Assembly: GCA_013180625.2 (NCBI GenBank)
Contig: SNVD02014754.1
Span: 558,001 to 622,000, forward strand
DNA: 64,000 nt
Direction of reading: 5' to 3'
Source: Boswellia sacra
Lineage: Eukaryota > Streptophyta > Magnoliopsida > Sapindales > Burseraceae
Both the position numbers and the translations under genes were made by a program. Shown here in pieces: positions 45,251 through 57,809 of this stretch. The stretch's first letter is position 1. The number at the start of each line of letters is the position of its first letter. The notes below the pieces were generated by a model that was given only the letters and a program-made list of their open reading frames with translations, was not told where the DNA came from and did no database searches.

Positions 45251-47579
45251 CTAACTTTTTGTATCCCAGTTGATTTGGTAATCGACTTGGCAGTGTTGTC
45301 AAATTAAATCACTTAATACGTTGTCTGCATCATCCACTTGATAGTGCTAGATTGTCTATTCACCCTACTTTGGCTAGAACTTTGAAAAGCAAAAATAAAG
45401 AAGCTCAACGATCCAGATATTAATATTTACAGGCATGTTAGAGTTTGTGAAGGAAATACTCACCATCTCTAAATTTCCTGAAACTGCCATTTAAAGTTTG
45501 CCGTGGAGATGAACCCAAATCACTTTGTTGAGAACCTGTCATGTTAATCATTAAATACTATACCTTTATTCTGGAAACGGTTTGTTATTTGTTTTTATTT
45601 TTGTCACATATTTGAAACGTCCATTCTGTCAGTGAATATAATTTGTATTTTCATGATTCAATAATCTTCAATCATAATGGAAGTTATCCATCACCACAAT
45701 TGTGTTACTAACCCATAACAAAATCTAGAAGTAGATGGTAACTATTGGACCACCTTGAAGTGTCAAATGCTTTACAACACCCATTTGCCTTTAAGGCGCT
45801 CTACAATCCATCCAACAAATCTCCAGACAAAGTATTATTCAATTCAAACAAATTACACTCCACTCACAATCATAAATTCAAAAACTTAAACCCAATCAAT
45901 GTGCTAAGCTTATACAGATATTATCTATAATAATCATGAAATGTAGTATATAGCAGCCCTTAAGAATTGTGAAATGTGAAGCCTCACTTCTCTCCCCGTT
46001 GTGGCAAAGAAGGCCATCAACTCTAAATGGGTGTATAATATCATGATTGATAACACATTATAGATGTCTCAAAGTATCTATTTTGTTACATTGATCACTC
46101 AAGTTGAAGCTACTAAGCTGAATATTCTACCTGCAGAGTCTGCCACTAATTATTCCACTCGTGACCTGTCTTGCTAGTGCCAGATATGATTACTGACAAC
46201 CCACATAACACTCCTTCAACCACTCATTATTCAAAGCCTGAGACTACCAACCTAAAGCTCGAACAACCATAAACTTTGATATAGAATGCCTATACGTACA
46301 TAGATGCATACACACATACCTAAATGCCTCTTCAAACCTCTAAACACAATAGTTGGTAGGTACCAAAAAAAGAATGATTTTCTTGGCATTCTCCAAAATA
46401 AATATAAATAAATAGATAAATAAATTTGGAATGAGTATAACTGATCCACAAGACAAATACAGAAATCTTTCCACGGGTGTAGAAGCCAATATAATAAGGT
46501 TATTTACAGAGATTTCAACTCGAAACTAACCCGAAAAGAAAATAAGAATAAAAATGAATGCCAATAAAGAGAAGAAGAAGAAGTATATTTCAATGAGGGA
46601 AATGCATACGTAGTTTCATGGCGAAAAGGGTTGGAGAATGCGTGAATTTGGGAAGTTAGAAATGTCTAAAGGCTTCAAATCAAGCATTCTTCAACTTAGA
46701 TTAAGAATGGGGAAGAGGGAATAGAGACATCTTGAAGCAGTATTTTAGTGGAAGAAAATGAGAGGCAAGTGAGACACATTATCATGGAGAATGAGGAGGC
46801 ATTATTGTGAGCTTTTGATGTTGTTTGCTAACCAAGAAAAAAAAAAGAAAATTTGAGTGAGAGGGAAGAGTGATTGTTTTTTCTTTTTTCTTTTCAACTG
46901 GGAAATAAAACCAACAGGGCAAAGAGAATCCGCGTTAAGTTTGGAATTTAGGAAAGATTAATTAATTGAATTAAGTGTTGCAAGATTAATTAATTTAATT
47001 TAGTATTGCTTTATTACCATCTTTGTGGCATATTGGTTTGTTGGTTTTATTTACTTTTGATAAAGACAATGAAATTTGATCTTGAAAATCAAATTTTTGA
47101 ATTTTCTATTTGTTTTGCTCTATGGAAGATGGAAGTGACTCTAATACAGCAATCTAAATTGACTTGGATGTATAATTTGGTGCGGTGCTAACTGCTAAAT
47201 TGCATTACAGTTTTGTTATTTGGTACTATTTGGTGTGGGCTATGTGGTAATCATACCCAAGGATAGAACTGTTAATAGGATTGTTAATACTTAATAGGTA
47301 CAAATTTTATTGATTAATCAATCAAAGTGAAGATAATAATAAGTCTACAATAGAGAAAAAAGTGGACTGTGTAACTTTGATATCAGTTAAATTTATGCTT
47401 CTGCTTTTCTTTGGGTGTTAAAGGCCGTTTCTATTAGTTTGTTATCTAAAGTTCCTTGCCTTGAGTTTTGAACTACAGTTACTTTATGCATGCTATCATT
47501 TGTTTCTATGTAACAAAATAGAACACGTAAGAATTCATAGGAATCAATAATATAATTAATATATTAATGATATATTCTC
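45251..47579. other. Intergenic DNA
   Basis: No gene recognised. A stretch near 45980-46050 reads AKKAINSKWVYNI on the plus strand, faintly like the start of a copia RT, but nothing follows it. Confidence 0.45.
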
Positions 47580-47795
47580 TGATGTTGTCCATTACACAAA
47601 CTGGGAAAATATAGGGAATTTTTCCGGGTAAGATCGGGTGCAAGGAGAGAAATTTTAAATCCAGGTAAACCCGCAACCGCACTGCATGCAAAATATCCGT
47701 AGAAAATCCGGGGACCAAGGACAAAAAAAAAAATTGGTCCGAGTGCAGAAATGCGAAACACGTACCCACACCCGGATTTGGCTATCCCTACACCC
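47580..47795 (-). repeat. Possible end of a second hAT-like element
   Basis: On the minus strand it starts TAGGGATAGCCAAATCCGGG and contains CCCGG/CGGGT-type sub-terminal motifs, like the ends at 26814 and 28453. No matching second end was found. Confidence 0.35.
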
Positions 47796-48590
47796 TACAT
47801 ACAACCGAATCCAAAGAAAACCGAGTGCTAGCCTCCAACACTCTCACCCTATCAGGCCATGAACCCCGTGTTTAGGATGGTTTGGTGTTGTTTTTGGGGT
47901 TGGTAATGTTGGTGGTGGTGTTGGTGGGAGGCTTGGTAGGGTTGTTTTGGTAGGTAGTGTTCGGCGTGGCAGGGATAGTGCGGTGTAGGTTATGAGAGAT
48001 GTGATGAAGGTATATCACTCAACCCAAATCAACTCCAAAACCCAAAATAGCAAAATAACAGCCAAATTAACCACAATCGTAGAATTCCAGAGTCAACCAA
48101 AGCCACAAGATCAATAATAAACCCAAAACAAGCCAATCCGCAGTATTCAATTGAAAAGTCAACTCCAAGATAAGCCAATCAAGTCTCAAATCAATCCGAA
48201 TCAGCCCAAGGACTAAATTTTGTTACCAACCAAGGCACTAGATCAGCAATATCCCAAGCAAAAACAATTAAAAGACAACAAACACAAAGGAAAAAGCAAA
48301 AAAAGAGCACAAGAATGCAAATCGGTCACCAATCGAGAGCAAAAATCCCGTTTACACAAGGTTTTGAGCCAAAATCTCCTTCGTTTTACATCATATGGCC
48401 ACCAATATATGTCGTTGGAATCATGTGTCCGATAGCTTTCAAACCCCATGAGATGCGCCCAAATCCAACAGATGGATCAGATGGTAGAGGCAAAAAATCG
48501 TGGCTGGTTCAAGCAAGCTAAGCCAGAAAATTTTTGGGCAGAGTTACTGTTTCAGTTGATATCTCCCTCCTTCGAGCTCTTCTGGAAATG
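47796..48590. other. Intergenic DNA with a G/T-rich patch
   Basis: 47876-47990 is G/T-rich (GGTTGGTAATGTTGGTGGTGG type). The rest is A/C-rich. No gene recognised. Confidence 0.5.
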
Positions 48591-49190
48591 TGCTAGGTGG
48601 GGTTAGAACCGACTTTGAGTTAACTTTCCAGCGCCATATGGCCAGCTCAAATCCGATGGTTGGATCAACCCGTATAGGCTAGAAAGTGTGACAACTTTAG
48701 CCGACCAGCCAGGTGAGGTTGGAATTGTCTAGAAGTTAGCTTTCCAACGCCTTATTATAGGCTCAAATCCAACGGTTGGATCGTTCTGTAGAAGCAAAAG
48801 AGTGTGACTGGGTCGATCTGGCAGCTCCAAAAAAGAATCTGATGACGCTACTATTTTCAGCAATAACTATGGCCACCAGAATCTTCTGGCAACTTGCCAG
48901 CTAAGGTTGGAAGCATCTCTGTCTCAGCTTTCCAACGCCATATCACAAGCTCAATTCCAATGGCAGAATCCTCGTAAAAGAGCAAAAGAGTGTAAACTGT
49001 TTGATGAAAGTTTCGAGCAGAGTTACCTGGCGGCATTACTGTTCTGGCTGATTTCTCCCACTTCCAACGATGATTGACCTCCTACCAAATATCGTTGGAA
49101 TCGTGAGTCCATCAACTTTCCAACGGTACCACTCTTGCTCAAAGTTGATGCCAAAAAGTGATTGAAGGGATCAAGATTCGGCGGCTGGTT
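48400..49190. repeat. Degenerate direct repeats with TTTCCAACGCC core
   Basis: Three clear copies (around 48595, 48707 and 48895) share a GAGGTTGGAA-like start, CTTTCCAACGCCATAT, GCTCAAATCCAACGGTTGGATC and AAGAGTGTGAC. A weaker copy lies near 49100 (CAACTTTCCAACGG) and one near 48410 (CCAAATCCAACAGATGGATCA). Spacing is irregular (about 110-190 bp). Probably untranslated DNA of an old retroelement; no coding sequence is seen. Confidence 0.65.
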
Positions 49191-49215
49191 CAGAGAAAAA
49201 GTTGAGAGAAACAAT

Positions 49216-49340
49216 TTTCCTACCTAAACCCTAAATCATAAAACCTAAACCTCAACCTCAACCCTAACCCTAAACCCTAAACCTTGTCCCTAAACCCTAA
49301 ACCTAAACCCTAAACCTAAACCTAAACCTAAACCTAAACT
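49216..49340. repeat. Interstitial telomere-like repeat, left part
   Basis: Runs of CCCTAAA, the plant telomere unit, mixed with the degenerate unit CCTAAA. The array resumes at 50038 after a LINE fragment. Confidence 0.85.
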
Positions 49341-50037
49341 TTTTTTTTGAAAAATTTACTATTCACATAAAAAGAAAAAAGAAAGTACAAGATACGAGGG
49401 GCATTCCTTAAGAAGAGTGCCTAGTACTCATAAGTCCAAAAGAAAAAAATAACGCTTAAAGGCCCTAAACAAAATAAACAGAACAAAAAGCCAAAGGCCG
49501 AAACAAACAGTAAAAGGCACATAGGCCCAAAGCCAACCACAGAAAGGCTAACAACACCAAAACAACAAAACAAAAGGGCATGATAGCCCAAACAATAAAA
49601 CAAATCCGAAGAACAAACTAACGATGCAAGTCCCATATGGCACGAAGCTAAGGAGTAATCGCATACTTGGCTTCTAGGGTTTGAAACCGAGAACGAACCA
49701 AAGCAAAAATCTCATCAATCACCACACGATGAGTCTGATAACTCTGTTTATACATACGATCATTCCGCTCGTACCAAAGAAAGTAAACTGTAGTAGAAAA
49801 GACCAAATGAAGGAGAGAGTTCCAACAAAAAGATAGCCAAATAAGGAGAGTCTTAGCTGAAATCTCTCCCCACACATAAGACGAGAAAGGATAGCTAAAG
49901 AATAAATGATCATGAGTCTCATTTGCTGAAGCACAGAGAACATAACTCAAAGAAGATAACATGCCATGACGCCGAAGTTGATCCATAATATGAAAATGAC
50001 CCAATGAGGCAAACCAAAGAAAAAAGAAGTGTTCCAT
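49341..50037 (-). mobile_element. 5'-truncated LINE fragment
   Basis: On the minus strand 50037-49648 reads as the end of a LINE reverse transcriptase protein, with the zinc-binding pattern CVLCASANETHDHLFF...VW typical of the zf-RVT domain. It then runs through untranslated DNA to a terminal A-run (the T-run at 49341-49349). Flanks AAACCTAAAC and AAACGTAAAC may be a target duplication but lie in repeat DNA. Its RT core is missing, as in most 5'-truncated LINE copies. Confidence 0.8.
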
Positions 50038-50095
50038 AAACGTAAACCCTAAATCTTAAAATCTTAAAAACCTAAACCCTAAACCTAAACCTGAA
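50038..50095. repeat. Interstitial telomere-like repeat, right part
   Basis: AAACCCTAAATC, AACCTAAACCCTAAACC and similar degenerate units that continue the array of 49216-49340. Confidence 0.8.
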
Positions 50096-50140
50096 CGCTA
50101 AAAATAAGGGTCATCAAAGTAACAAGTGAATAAAAGATGG

Positions 50141-50464
50141 TCAGTAGGATGGATCACCTTGTTGACCATCAAAGTAAACACTATTATTGAGCAATCTAGT
50201 AGCCTCATCTCTATTTTCTTCTGCAACAGCAGCCGCATCGACATCGTAGTCTTCATTACCGTCACTGTTAAGCTCTTTATTTTTTGGTTCTGATGCATGC
50301 TCAGTTCCACTATTTGCTTCACCATTAGTATGATTATTTACAGGCGCAGGGGCCGAGGGAGTGCCGTTAACGTGGCGAGATTTCCGTCTAAGCAGAGCCA
50401 CGTCTTTTTCTTCTTCTTCGTCATGTAGTTGTAACTTATGCGGTTCCACTGCGATCGCAACTAC
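50141..50464 (-). CDS. Possible exon of an unknown acidic protein
   Basis: The open frame has coding-like composition: VVAIAVEPHKLQLHDEEEEK, RRKSRHVNG, then an asparagine/glutamate-rich segment and NRDEATRLLNNSVYFDGQQG. It has no ATG; an acceptor-like GTGCAG precedes it (50470-50465), so it may be an internal exon or a gene remnant. No domain is recognised and no flanking exon was found. Confidence 0.3.
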   Translation of the reverse strand, partial: VVAIAVEPHKLQLHDEEEEKDVALLRRKSRHVNGTPSAPAPVNNHTNGEANSGTEHASEPKNKELNSDGNEDYDVDAAAVAEENRDEATRLLNNSVYFDGQQGDPSY

Positions 50465-50470
50465 CTGCAC

Positions 50471-53328
50471 CGTTACTCTTAGCTACTATTAGTTACTGGG
50501 GGAGAAGTCAAGTACCACACTTCTGTTGTCCTGGCCTCATTTATGGAAGAGAGAGAGAGACAAGTGGTCAATTTTTAGATTCTACTGTAGTCTACCAACT
50601 TAATTAAACCAATAAAAAATAATTAAAATTCCTCCAATAAATATTTAAAATGCGGCACACAACTCTAAAAAACAATCCTCAACTTCATGATCATCTCATG
50701 CCGTAGCCTTGCCGGCACATGTAACATGCAATTTGCCCTCTCCCTCTTCATCTCTATCATTTGTTTTAATTTTTAAACCGTTTTATTTTAAATTCGTTTC
50801 TATAGAAATATTTCAAATTCTTTTACCAGTAATTTTAAATTTTTTTAATTAAAAAAAAGTCAAATTCGATTTTTATGGCATGTAAATGTCGTCCTCTATC
50901 CCTCATTTATTATTACAGATAAGTAGTGATCGCATGAACATGAGCATGGGCATGGGCATTGGAGAATGGAGGAGTTAGGTTAGACCTGAAGATGTAGATG
51001 TAGATGTAGGTCCGCTGCTTTGAGCTACCATATTTGGTAGTCATGTGAAAAAATCTCTGAATTCGGCTTCTAGCTGAGTGTCACTTTAATGAAGGCAATT
51101 ATATTACTTTATTTAGTTTATAGAGTTGGAACGAACACACCTCTAAAATAACGGATGGACTGTTGCGATATGTTCAGATCAAACCAACTGTCCATAGTAC
51201 TATTAATACTACTACTATTATATTATTGGAATTGTTTACTACATCTTGCATTGCTTAAATAAAAAGATAAATATGGATTATCCCATCTTAAAATTCAATT
51301 TTACCGAGAACTGGTTTACTATTAGTTTACAGCACCGTGGCCTCATTATTATGACGTAAAAGTAAAAGATAAGACATATTGATATAAAACTAGATTTTTG
51401 GAACCACAATTTGCCATATTTGTTGCTCTTATATTGGTTTTCATTGGAGGTGTGCAATGTGCATATAAACTTATTTCATCTGAAAATTAATGATGCTATC
51501 CTAGCATAATAATTAAATAGGCAATCTCTTGTTTACTTGTCGAGCTATATTAGCAACTCAACCCTCTGGCAGTTTTCACAAGGTGTTGTAGATGATGAAT
51601 TGGTCAACAATGAAGTGGCTTGCCAAAACTTGAAATGTTTCCTTAACTTTGAATCAAAGTTACAATGATACCTTTCTTTGTAATTTATATTTGTTGATGC
51701 ATGATTTTCGCACAGGCAGAAAACGCATTGCTCTAGAGCTTGAGCAAATCGTCGGGTCAAGGTTCTAAAAAAAGAAAAAACTATCAAGGGTGTCAGTGGT
51801 GATACTGACGAGAACCCTCTAACGCTCGAGTCAGTATTCAATATAAGAAATTCTCTTAAGAATTTTAAAAAAAGAGATAGTGAGTTTAAAAATATGTATC
51901 CTTTGAATCAAGATTAAAAGAATTTATATGGACATTATGAGGGGTCGTTGTAGGACATAGATAACAGGCCCAAACAATAGACTTTAGGGATAGGCTTATC
52001 ATATACATATTTTGTTAATTAAGGCCAAATTTCTTATGGCCATAACAATATTATTTTAACAAACTTTTTGTTTTTTTTTTCTTTTATAAATAAAAGGGTG
52101 ACGAAGTAATAAAATATTACTTATTTAGAACGCATTTATTTTGGCTTTTCTACTAACCAAAAAAGCTTTCTTAATGTCAAAAGCTCTCCCAAAAATTTTT
52201 TAGGTTATTTAACTACCACTTAAGAAAAGCTTATAGGTAATTAAAAAAACTGTTCTATATCGTTCAAAAGAAGCTTAAAACTAAGGTTTTTTTTGAAAAG
52301 CCTTTTTAAGCTTTTTTAAAATTTTAAAATATTTAATATACCCTTACTATATTTAAAAGATTAACCTTATCCTCCATTAAAAAAAAAATTGGTAATTTAA
52401 CAACAGTAAGTACTTGTATATTTATCCCATCAAACAATCAAATTTTTTTTTTTAATAAAATCTCTACTTTTACAAGCTCTATTTTAATAAGATCTACTTC
52501 AATAACTCTACTTTGACAAACCGAAACAAACAAACCCTCAATATCACATTACTTATTGACATTTGCTATGTTAAGTTTTATATATTTACCTCGACACTTA
52601 TATGCTAATATATCACATTACATACAAAATTTTGTATATAGATATAATATTTTTGTCAAAGAACTTCAAAGTCACTTTTATTATAAACGAATTCCGGCTA
52701 AATGTTCTTCTTTCCAACTGAACGAGTCTAAATTGCTTCGAGACTAATTAATGATTCCTTTATTTATTTTTATTTTTTTAATTTGATAAAAAGAATTCGG
52801 ATGAAATCCGTTACAAATTTCCAAATTCATTGAAATTTTTATCTGCAAAGGAGGAGAGATATACATATATTTTTTTATTTTAATACGCTATGTATTTTAG
52901 ACCAAAACATTTAAGAGCTTGATGATTAACCTAAAACAAAATTTGATACCTAATTTACAAAAGCATTATTTTGGAACATATATAATGCGAGTTTTACCGA
53001 CCAAATATTTATTTTTTGTGTCCAAACATTTTGTCATTAGAAGTTTCTCTGAAAAAGCTGAATGGGAAAAATCCCAACAAAAATTTTTTGAACTTTTCAA
53101 TGAAATTTTTGGTTATACAACGAAAATTTCGTCATTGAAAAAGAAATATAAGAAACTTTCTGCGACACAAGATTATCGTCACAAATCTGTGATTGAAAGT
53201 TTAGGGCCGAAAAGTTCACTTAGCCTTTTAAATAATCCTAATGGCAAATAAAACTAGTAGATAAAATTAAAATATGAGATTGTTCAAAACTGAAACTTCA
53301 TTAATATGAAAATTACACCTTAAGGTTG
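50471..53328. other. Intergenic DNA
   Basis: AT-rich. A 110-codon plus-strand frame at 52919-53251 resembles no known protein and has the lysine/phenylalanine-rich look of chance frames in AT-rich DNA. No other feature seen. Confidence 0.5.
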
Positions 53329-54231
53329 TCAATCTGTAATGTCAAAACAGAGCTTAGCCTCGTCCCAAGGACCATTAATCTCAAACTTGTATTCTTGAAT
53401 TCGTATGAGCCAGTAAGGACACACCACAGTCACAAAAACCAACATACCTAAAAACAACACAAAAAGTAACCTATGCAACATATAGACAAAGGCCAAGGTC
53501 ACAACCATTAAGGTAAAGGAGAATAACAGGTGAAAAAGAAAGGAGTATTTCTTTACACAATAAGTGACTAGTGGAGCAAAAAGGAAGACTAACAAGGAGA
53601 ATAGCATTATAGCGAAGACATAAAGACTTGATGGAAGACGGGATGCAATGAAAACAGATGCCACAACAGAAGCATTTAAAGAGATGCAACTGGTTAACGT
53701 TGGATTTTGTAGAGCCCTTGGAGCTTTTATAGTGGATCCTGAATAGTCATGCAAGAAAAGATGGAGTATAAGAAGTGAGATGGTTACAGCCCAGATAGAG
53801 TCTGAGCTTATTGATCTTGTCAGTGTTTGATAGATCGGAGCCAAAACATAGAGCCCAGTCATAAAAAAAGAGATGTTTAGGATATAGTGAAATAGAAGAT
53901 TAAGAGAGAGCATTTCCTCCGTTAATAAAAGAATCAAGAATCCTGATACAAGGAGACTTACATCTAGAAGCAAGAGGGAATTTTCGTCCAGAGTTGATCT
54001 AAGCGTGTAAGTCCAAACCAAAACAACAAGAGCAACAATGCATAGGTATTGTGAGATTGAAACTGAGTCTTGCATCACCTTCAGCATGTCCCTTTTAACT
54101 ACATTGGCATTCATGACCATATGCTCAAGAAAAGACTCATCAGTGTGGTTGTCATCAAAACCAGGTTGCATACCACCATATGCCACTTTTCTCCATCTTG
54201 GTGGAGTTGGAGAATGTTTGTTTCTATCCAT
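53329..54231 (-). CDS. PIGC: PIG-C, GPI N-acetylglucosaminyltransferase subunit C
   Basis: A complete 300-codon frame without introns, close to the usual PIG-C length. It begins [20 protein letters not shown] and continues [20 protein letters not shown] and [19 protein letters not shown], then about eight hydrophobic spans and the end [18 protein letters not shown] (GPI2) is a membrane subunit of the ER complex that transfers N-acetylglucosamine to phosphatidylinositol, the first step of GPI-anchor synthesis. No stop or shift is visible. An acceptor TTGAAACAG at about 54259-54267 just upstream suggests a spliced leader. Confidence 0.93.
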   Translation of the reverse strand: MDRNKHSPTPPRWRKVAYGGMQPGFDDNHTDESFLEHMVMNANVVKRDMLKVMQDSVSISQYLCIVALVVLVWTYTLRSTLDENSLLLLDVSLLVSGFLILLLTEEMLSLNLLFHYILNISFFMTGLYVLAPIYQTLTRSISSDSIWAVTISLLILHLFLHDYSGSTIKAPRALQNPTLTSCISLNASVVASVFIASRLPSSLYVFAIMLFSLLVFLFAPLVTYCVKKYSFLFHLLFSFTLMVVTLAFVYMLHRLLFVLFLGMLVFVTVVCPYWLIRIQEYKFEINGPWDEAKLCFDITD

Positions 54232-54269
54232 TGCAATTCCACTTCTCTACCGCTGTATCTGTTTCAAAT

Positions 54270-56750
54270 TGTCAACAAGAACAACAATGAAGTTTCATAA
54301 TGAAATCCCAGCTCTGCAGAATCTTTCAGATCCATAAGAAAATATATATGCCAGAAGAATGTTTTACTGCCACATGATTCATTTTAAAATCAAAGAAACC
54401 TGTCTAAGTACACCAGTAATTAGACAAATGTACAAATTTGATATTGCCATCATAAGATTTATTGAAATAGTTAATAGACCAATCATCAAATGCATTAACA
54501 AACCCTGTTGATATCCCCTAAAAGCAAGAATTAGCAAACATTTATGTCACAATTTCATAAACCAAAATAATGCAATTGTAGTTGAAATATACAATCAGCT
54601 GATTAGTGGTAAAACTAAATCAATAAAACCCTTCCACCTTCTTCCATCCAAGTGTATATTCACCATATAGAATTAGAATAACCACAACAAACATTGAAAT
54701 GATCGGGAAGTAGAAAGCTTGCAAGAAATTTACAGAAATTTCCCAATGAAGTCAGAGAAAGCAAATATATAATTTATTATCCAAAAGTAAAATTTGCTCC
54801 CCCTATTCTTTTTTCCCAATGAAAAAAGCTAATATATACACAACCATCTTATTTTTAGTTCAGAAAATTAGCACATATGATTCTTAAGAAACTTTCACAT
54901 TCTTCTCTATATTTTAAATATATGTAGATTGTATTGCGGAACTTTCGAATTCCAAGTCCTATACAGCTTTCCCGAAAATACAGTGACTGATATGATGTTT
55001 TGCCCAAAAAAGTTTCAAATTCATTACCGAACATAAAAAATATGGCATAAAGATGGTAAGTAGAAACAACTAATCCATATATCATTGCCATTGTGACTGT
55101 AAATGATCATTTTTATTAATGACTTCTTGTATGGTTTAGTTCTATTAATGGATTGTTTTGTTAAGAGCTATTACTGTACATGATTATTTTTAAATGGGCT
55201 ATTGATTAAATTTATCTTTTGCAAATGATTATTTGTAAAATTAACTGCAAAATGACTTATTGCATATGGTTGTTTTTGCTAATGATTTTTTGCCTGACTA
55301 GGTTAATTATTTTATATAATAACTGTTCCTATTAAATGGTCATTTTAGATTATAGCTATATTTCTAAAGAATTAGATCATCTATTAGTTTCTGGGGTTAA
55401 TTGCAATTTCCCTGGAGGTTCTTTAAAAAAAAAAAAAAGAAAAAAAGGATCATAGTCGTAGTATTAGAAATTGCATTTTACCATTTAAAATACCTAATAA
55501 GCTAAGCTGGCAGTGTAGAACGTCTAAAACCCTATATTATCCTTGCAACTTTAAATAATATAAATTAAATAATAAATAATTATGATAAATAAATAACAAA
55601 AAAATTAAAAAATTACTATTAATCCCACAACACCAACAACAATCCTCAACTTATTTTCATCTCCGTACCAGAAAATCTTGAAAAGAATCATCTTCATCAC
55701 AGCAAGAAGACATGTTTAACCCACCCAAAAGTCATAACCGCAACCCAAATTGGTATCATGCTACCACCAGAACACCTCTTCCCCATTTAAACTAAATTTC
55801 AGTATTTTACACAACTATACGCAATTCAATCAAATTTCACCGATGCCATAAGAATCCACATATGTTTGCCGTCCAACTCGCCAGTGAAAGTAACAAAATT
55901 GAGCTCCAACATTTGCAAAACCAAGTCCACCTAACCAGGACAAGGTACACCGCTGCAAAAACTACCCTAAAAACCGCCGCAAACAGCAAAAGCACATATC
56001 CCATTGACAACTAGTGGTGAAAACAACCCAAATTGACAACTACATAGCAACACATAAGACCCATCACAAATCGCACAACAAACATCCACATAATAAGGCA
56101 ACACACCACCATACCGAAGACAAATTATATCTTCATATATAACCTTTATTTGAATTATAAAATGAAACCAATGGTTATTTTGTTCAATTAATTAGCAACA
56201 TTTCACTATGTCTACAACTAGTACCGATGGACATTCCATTTAATAGGTCATCAATCATCTAATCTTCCCGTTGTAACAATACAAAAACTCAGTAGCAAAA
56301 TGAATAAGTTTAACCTGAATCTGCTAATGCTTATGCCTTTGACATAAATTGAATAAACAATAAAGAACTAGCACCGGGAACTTCACAAATATAAATTCAT
56401 ATTTCCAAAATAAGATGATTTAACATTCATAGAACACTACAACTAGCCAAGCCCCATTTCTACTTTCACTAAAAACGACTTGATTCCTCATAAAGAAAGT
56501 TAAGGCAACAAAATAAAAGAAAATAATACAATAAGGAAATATAATTAAGTGAATTCAGCAACATTTGGAACACATACATAGCTCAAGCTTATGCAGTAAA
56601 CGTAAAAATAAAAAGTCCAGAACACATGCATTTGCAGGATAGAACTTGACCATAACAGAAATAACTTTCGTTTTCCTACATCTTCGCAAAAAACAAACAG
56701 AGCGTTGGTTTTCGATAAACAAAGTGAAAAAGTCGGAAGAAAAATTAACC
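54270..56750. other. Probable leader intron of PIG-C and AT-rich DNA
   Basis: Between the acceptor at about 54259 and the donor-like GAGCACAG/GTTAAT near 56750. No coding exon recognised inside. Confidence 0.4.
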
Positions 56751-56985
56751 TGTGCTCTGGAGGGAAAGAGAAGAGAAGCAACGTCGTGGTGGAGGTTCAA
56801 GTTCAGCTTGCTGCTCAGTCTCTTCGGTTTAGGAACTTGTAAGCCTGAGCAAAGAAAGATTTGACTTTGCACAGTCAAAGTCGAGAGGGAATTTAGTAAG
56901 GAGAGCGATTTGAGAGAGGGGGAAAGTGGCATTTGAGATTTGAGATTTGAGATGTAATTTCTATCGCCGGTGAGAGATTTGAGAG
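56751..56985 (-). promoter_or_regulatory. Likely 5' leader exon and start region of PIG-C
   Basis: On the minus strand this C/T-rich segment (TCCACCACGACGTTGC, TCTCTTTCCCTCCAG) ends at a good donor (GAGCACAG before GTTAAT). That composition is typical of plant leader exons, and no other gene start nearby would use it. Inferred only. Confidence 0.4.
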
Positions 56986-56997
56986 GGGATTTAAGAG

Positions 56998-57800
56998 GGA
57001 AAAATTGAAAAAATAGACACAATTAGGGGTCTTTAATGAAATTTGGACGCATCCTAAAAAATTTTTATGCCATAGACACTTTCTTGACAAAGACTCAGTT
57101 ACCCTTACCCTTAATTATGTAATTGAATTTTTTTTTAAAAAAAGAAATAAACGAAACAAAGAAACCAGTCACTTCTTCATACATATCACTGTCCGAAACA
57201 ATCTTCAACAACTAAAGCTAAGCAACAAGGTAAGAAAGACTTTCGTTATTCTCTCTCTAAATGACTAAAATGTCCTTTGAAACTCAAACTTAAAAAAAAG
57301 AAAGACACTTTTTTGTCGTTACGAAGAGAATACCCAACATGTCGAGTCATGTCAGATGTCCTATTCATCACGACGAAACGCGTCGATTTTTACCACTTTT
57401 ACACACATCAAACCCAAATCAACTAAATAACACTTCGTCTAGCCCCACAAACACAAAAAAAATATACAAAATACAAACCCAAACTCAAATCCTCAAATTC
57501 AAAATTCTTAAAATCCACCCTAAATCCCCAAACATAGAATAAGTTTCTCGTTCCTCTTGCTGTATTTCGGACTACGTTTTCGACGGTGTCAAGGGGTATT
57601 GAAAGTTGAACAAGACACAGTTATAAAAATAGGAAGAGGTAAGTGAAAGAAAAATGAAAATAAAGAGTTTAGAAAAAAATTGAATTTCAAAGGGTATTTG
57701 AGTCTTTTTGTCAAGAAAATGTCTATGGCATGAAAATTTTTCAAGATGCATCCAAATTTCATCAAGGGTCCCTAATTGTGTCCATTTTTTCAATTTTCCC
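56998..57800. mobile_element. Non-autonomous Mutator-like element (MULE)
   Basis: Terminal inverted repeats of about 105-110 bp: GGAAAAATTGAAAAAATAGA on the left and GGGAAAATTGAAAAAATGGA as complement of the right, continuing with high similarity through TATGCCATAGACA and TTTCTTGACAAA. A perfect 9-bp target duplication, ATTTAAGAG, lies at 56989-56997 and 57801-57809, as expected for MULEs. It is 803 bp with no transposase and no recognised captured gene. It sits directly upstream of the likely PIG-C leader exon. Confidence 0.93.
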
Positions 57801-57809
57801 ATTTAAGAG

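Noticed and set aside
45745..46260. Faint copia-like reading (KKAINSKWVYNI)
   Set aside because: Only about a dozen residues resemble RT and nothing before or after continues the similarity.
52919..53251. 110-codon plus-strand frame
   Set aside because: AT-rich, lysine/phenylalanine-rich, no domain and no matching splice or start context; best read as chance.
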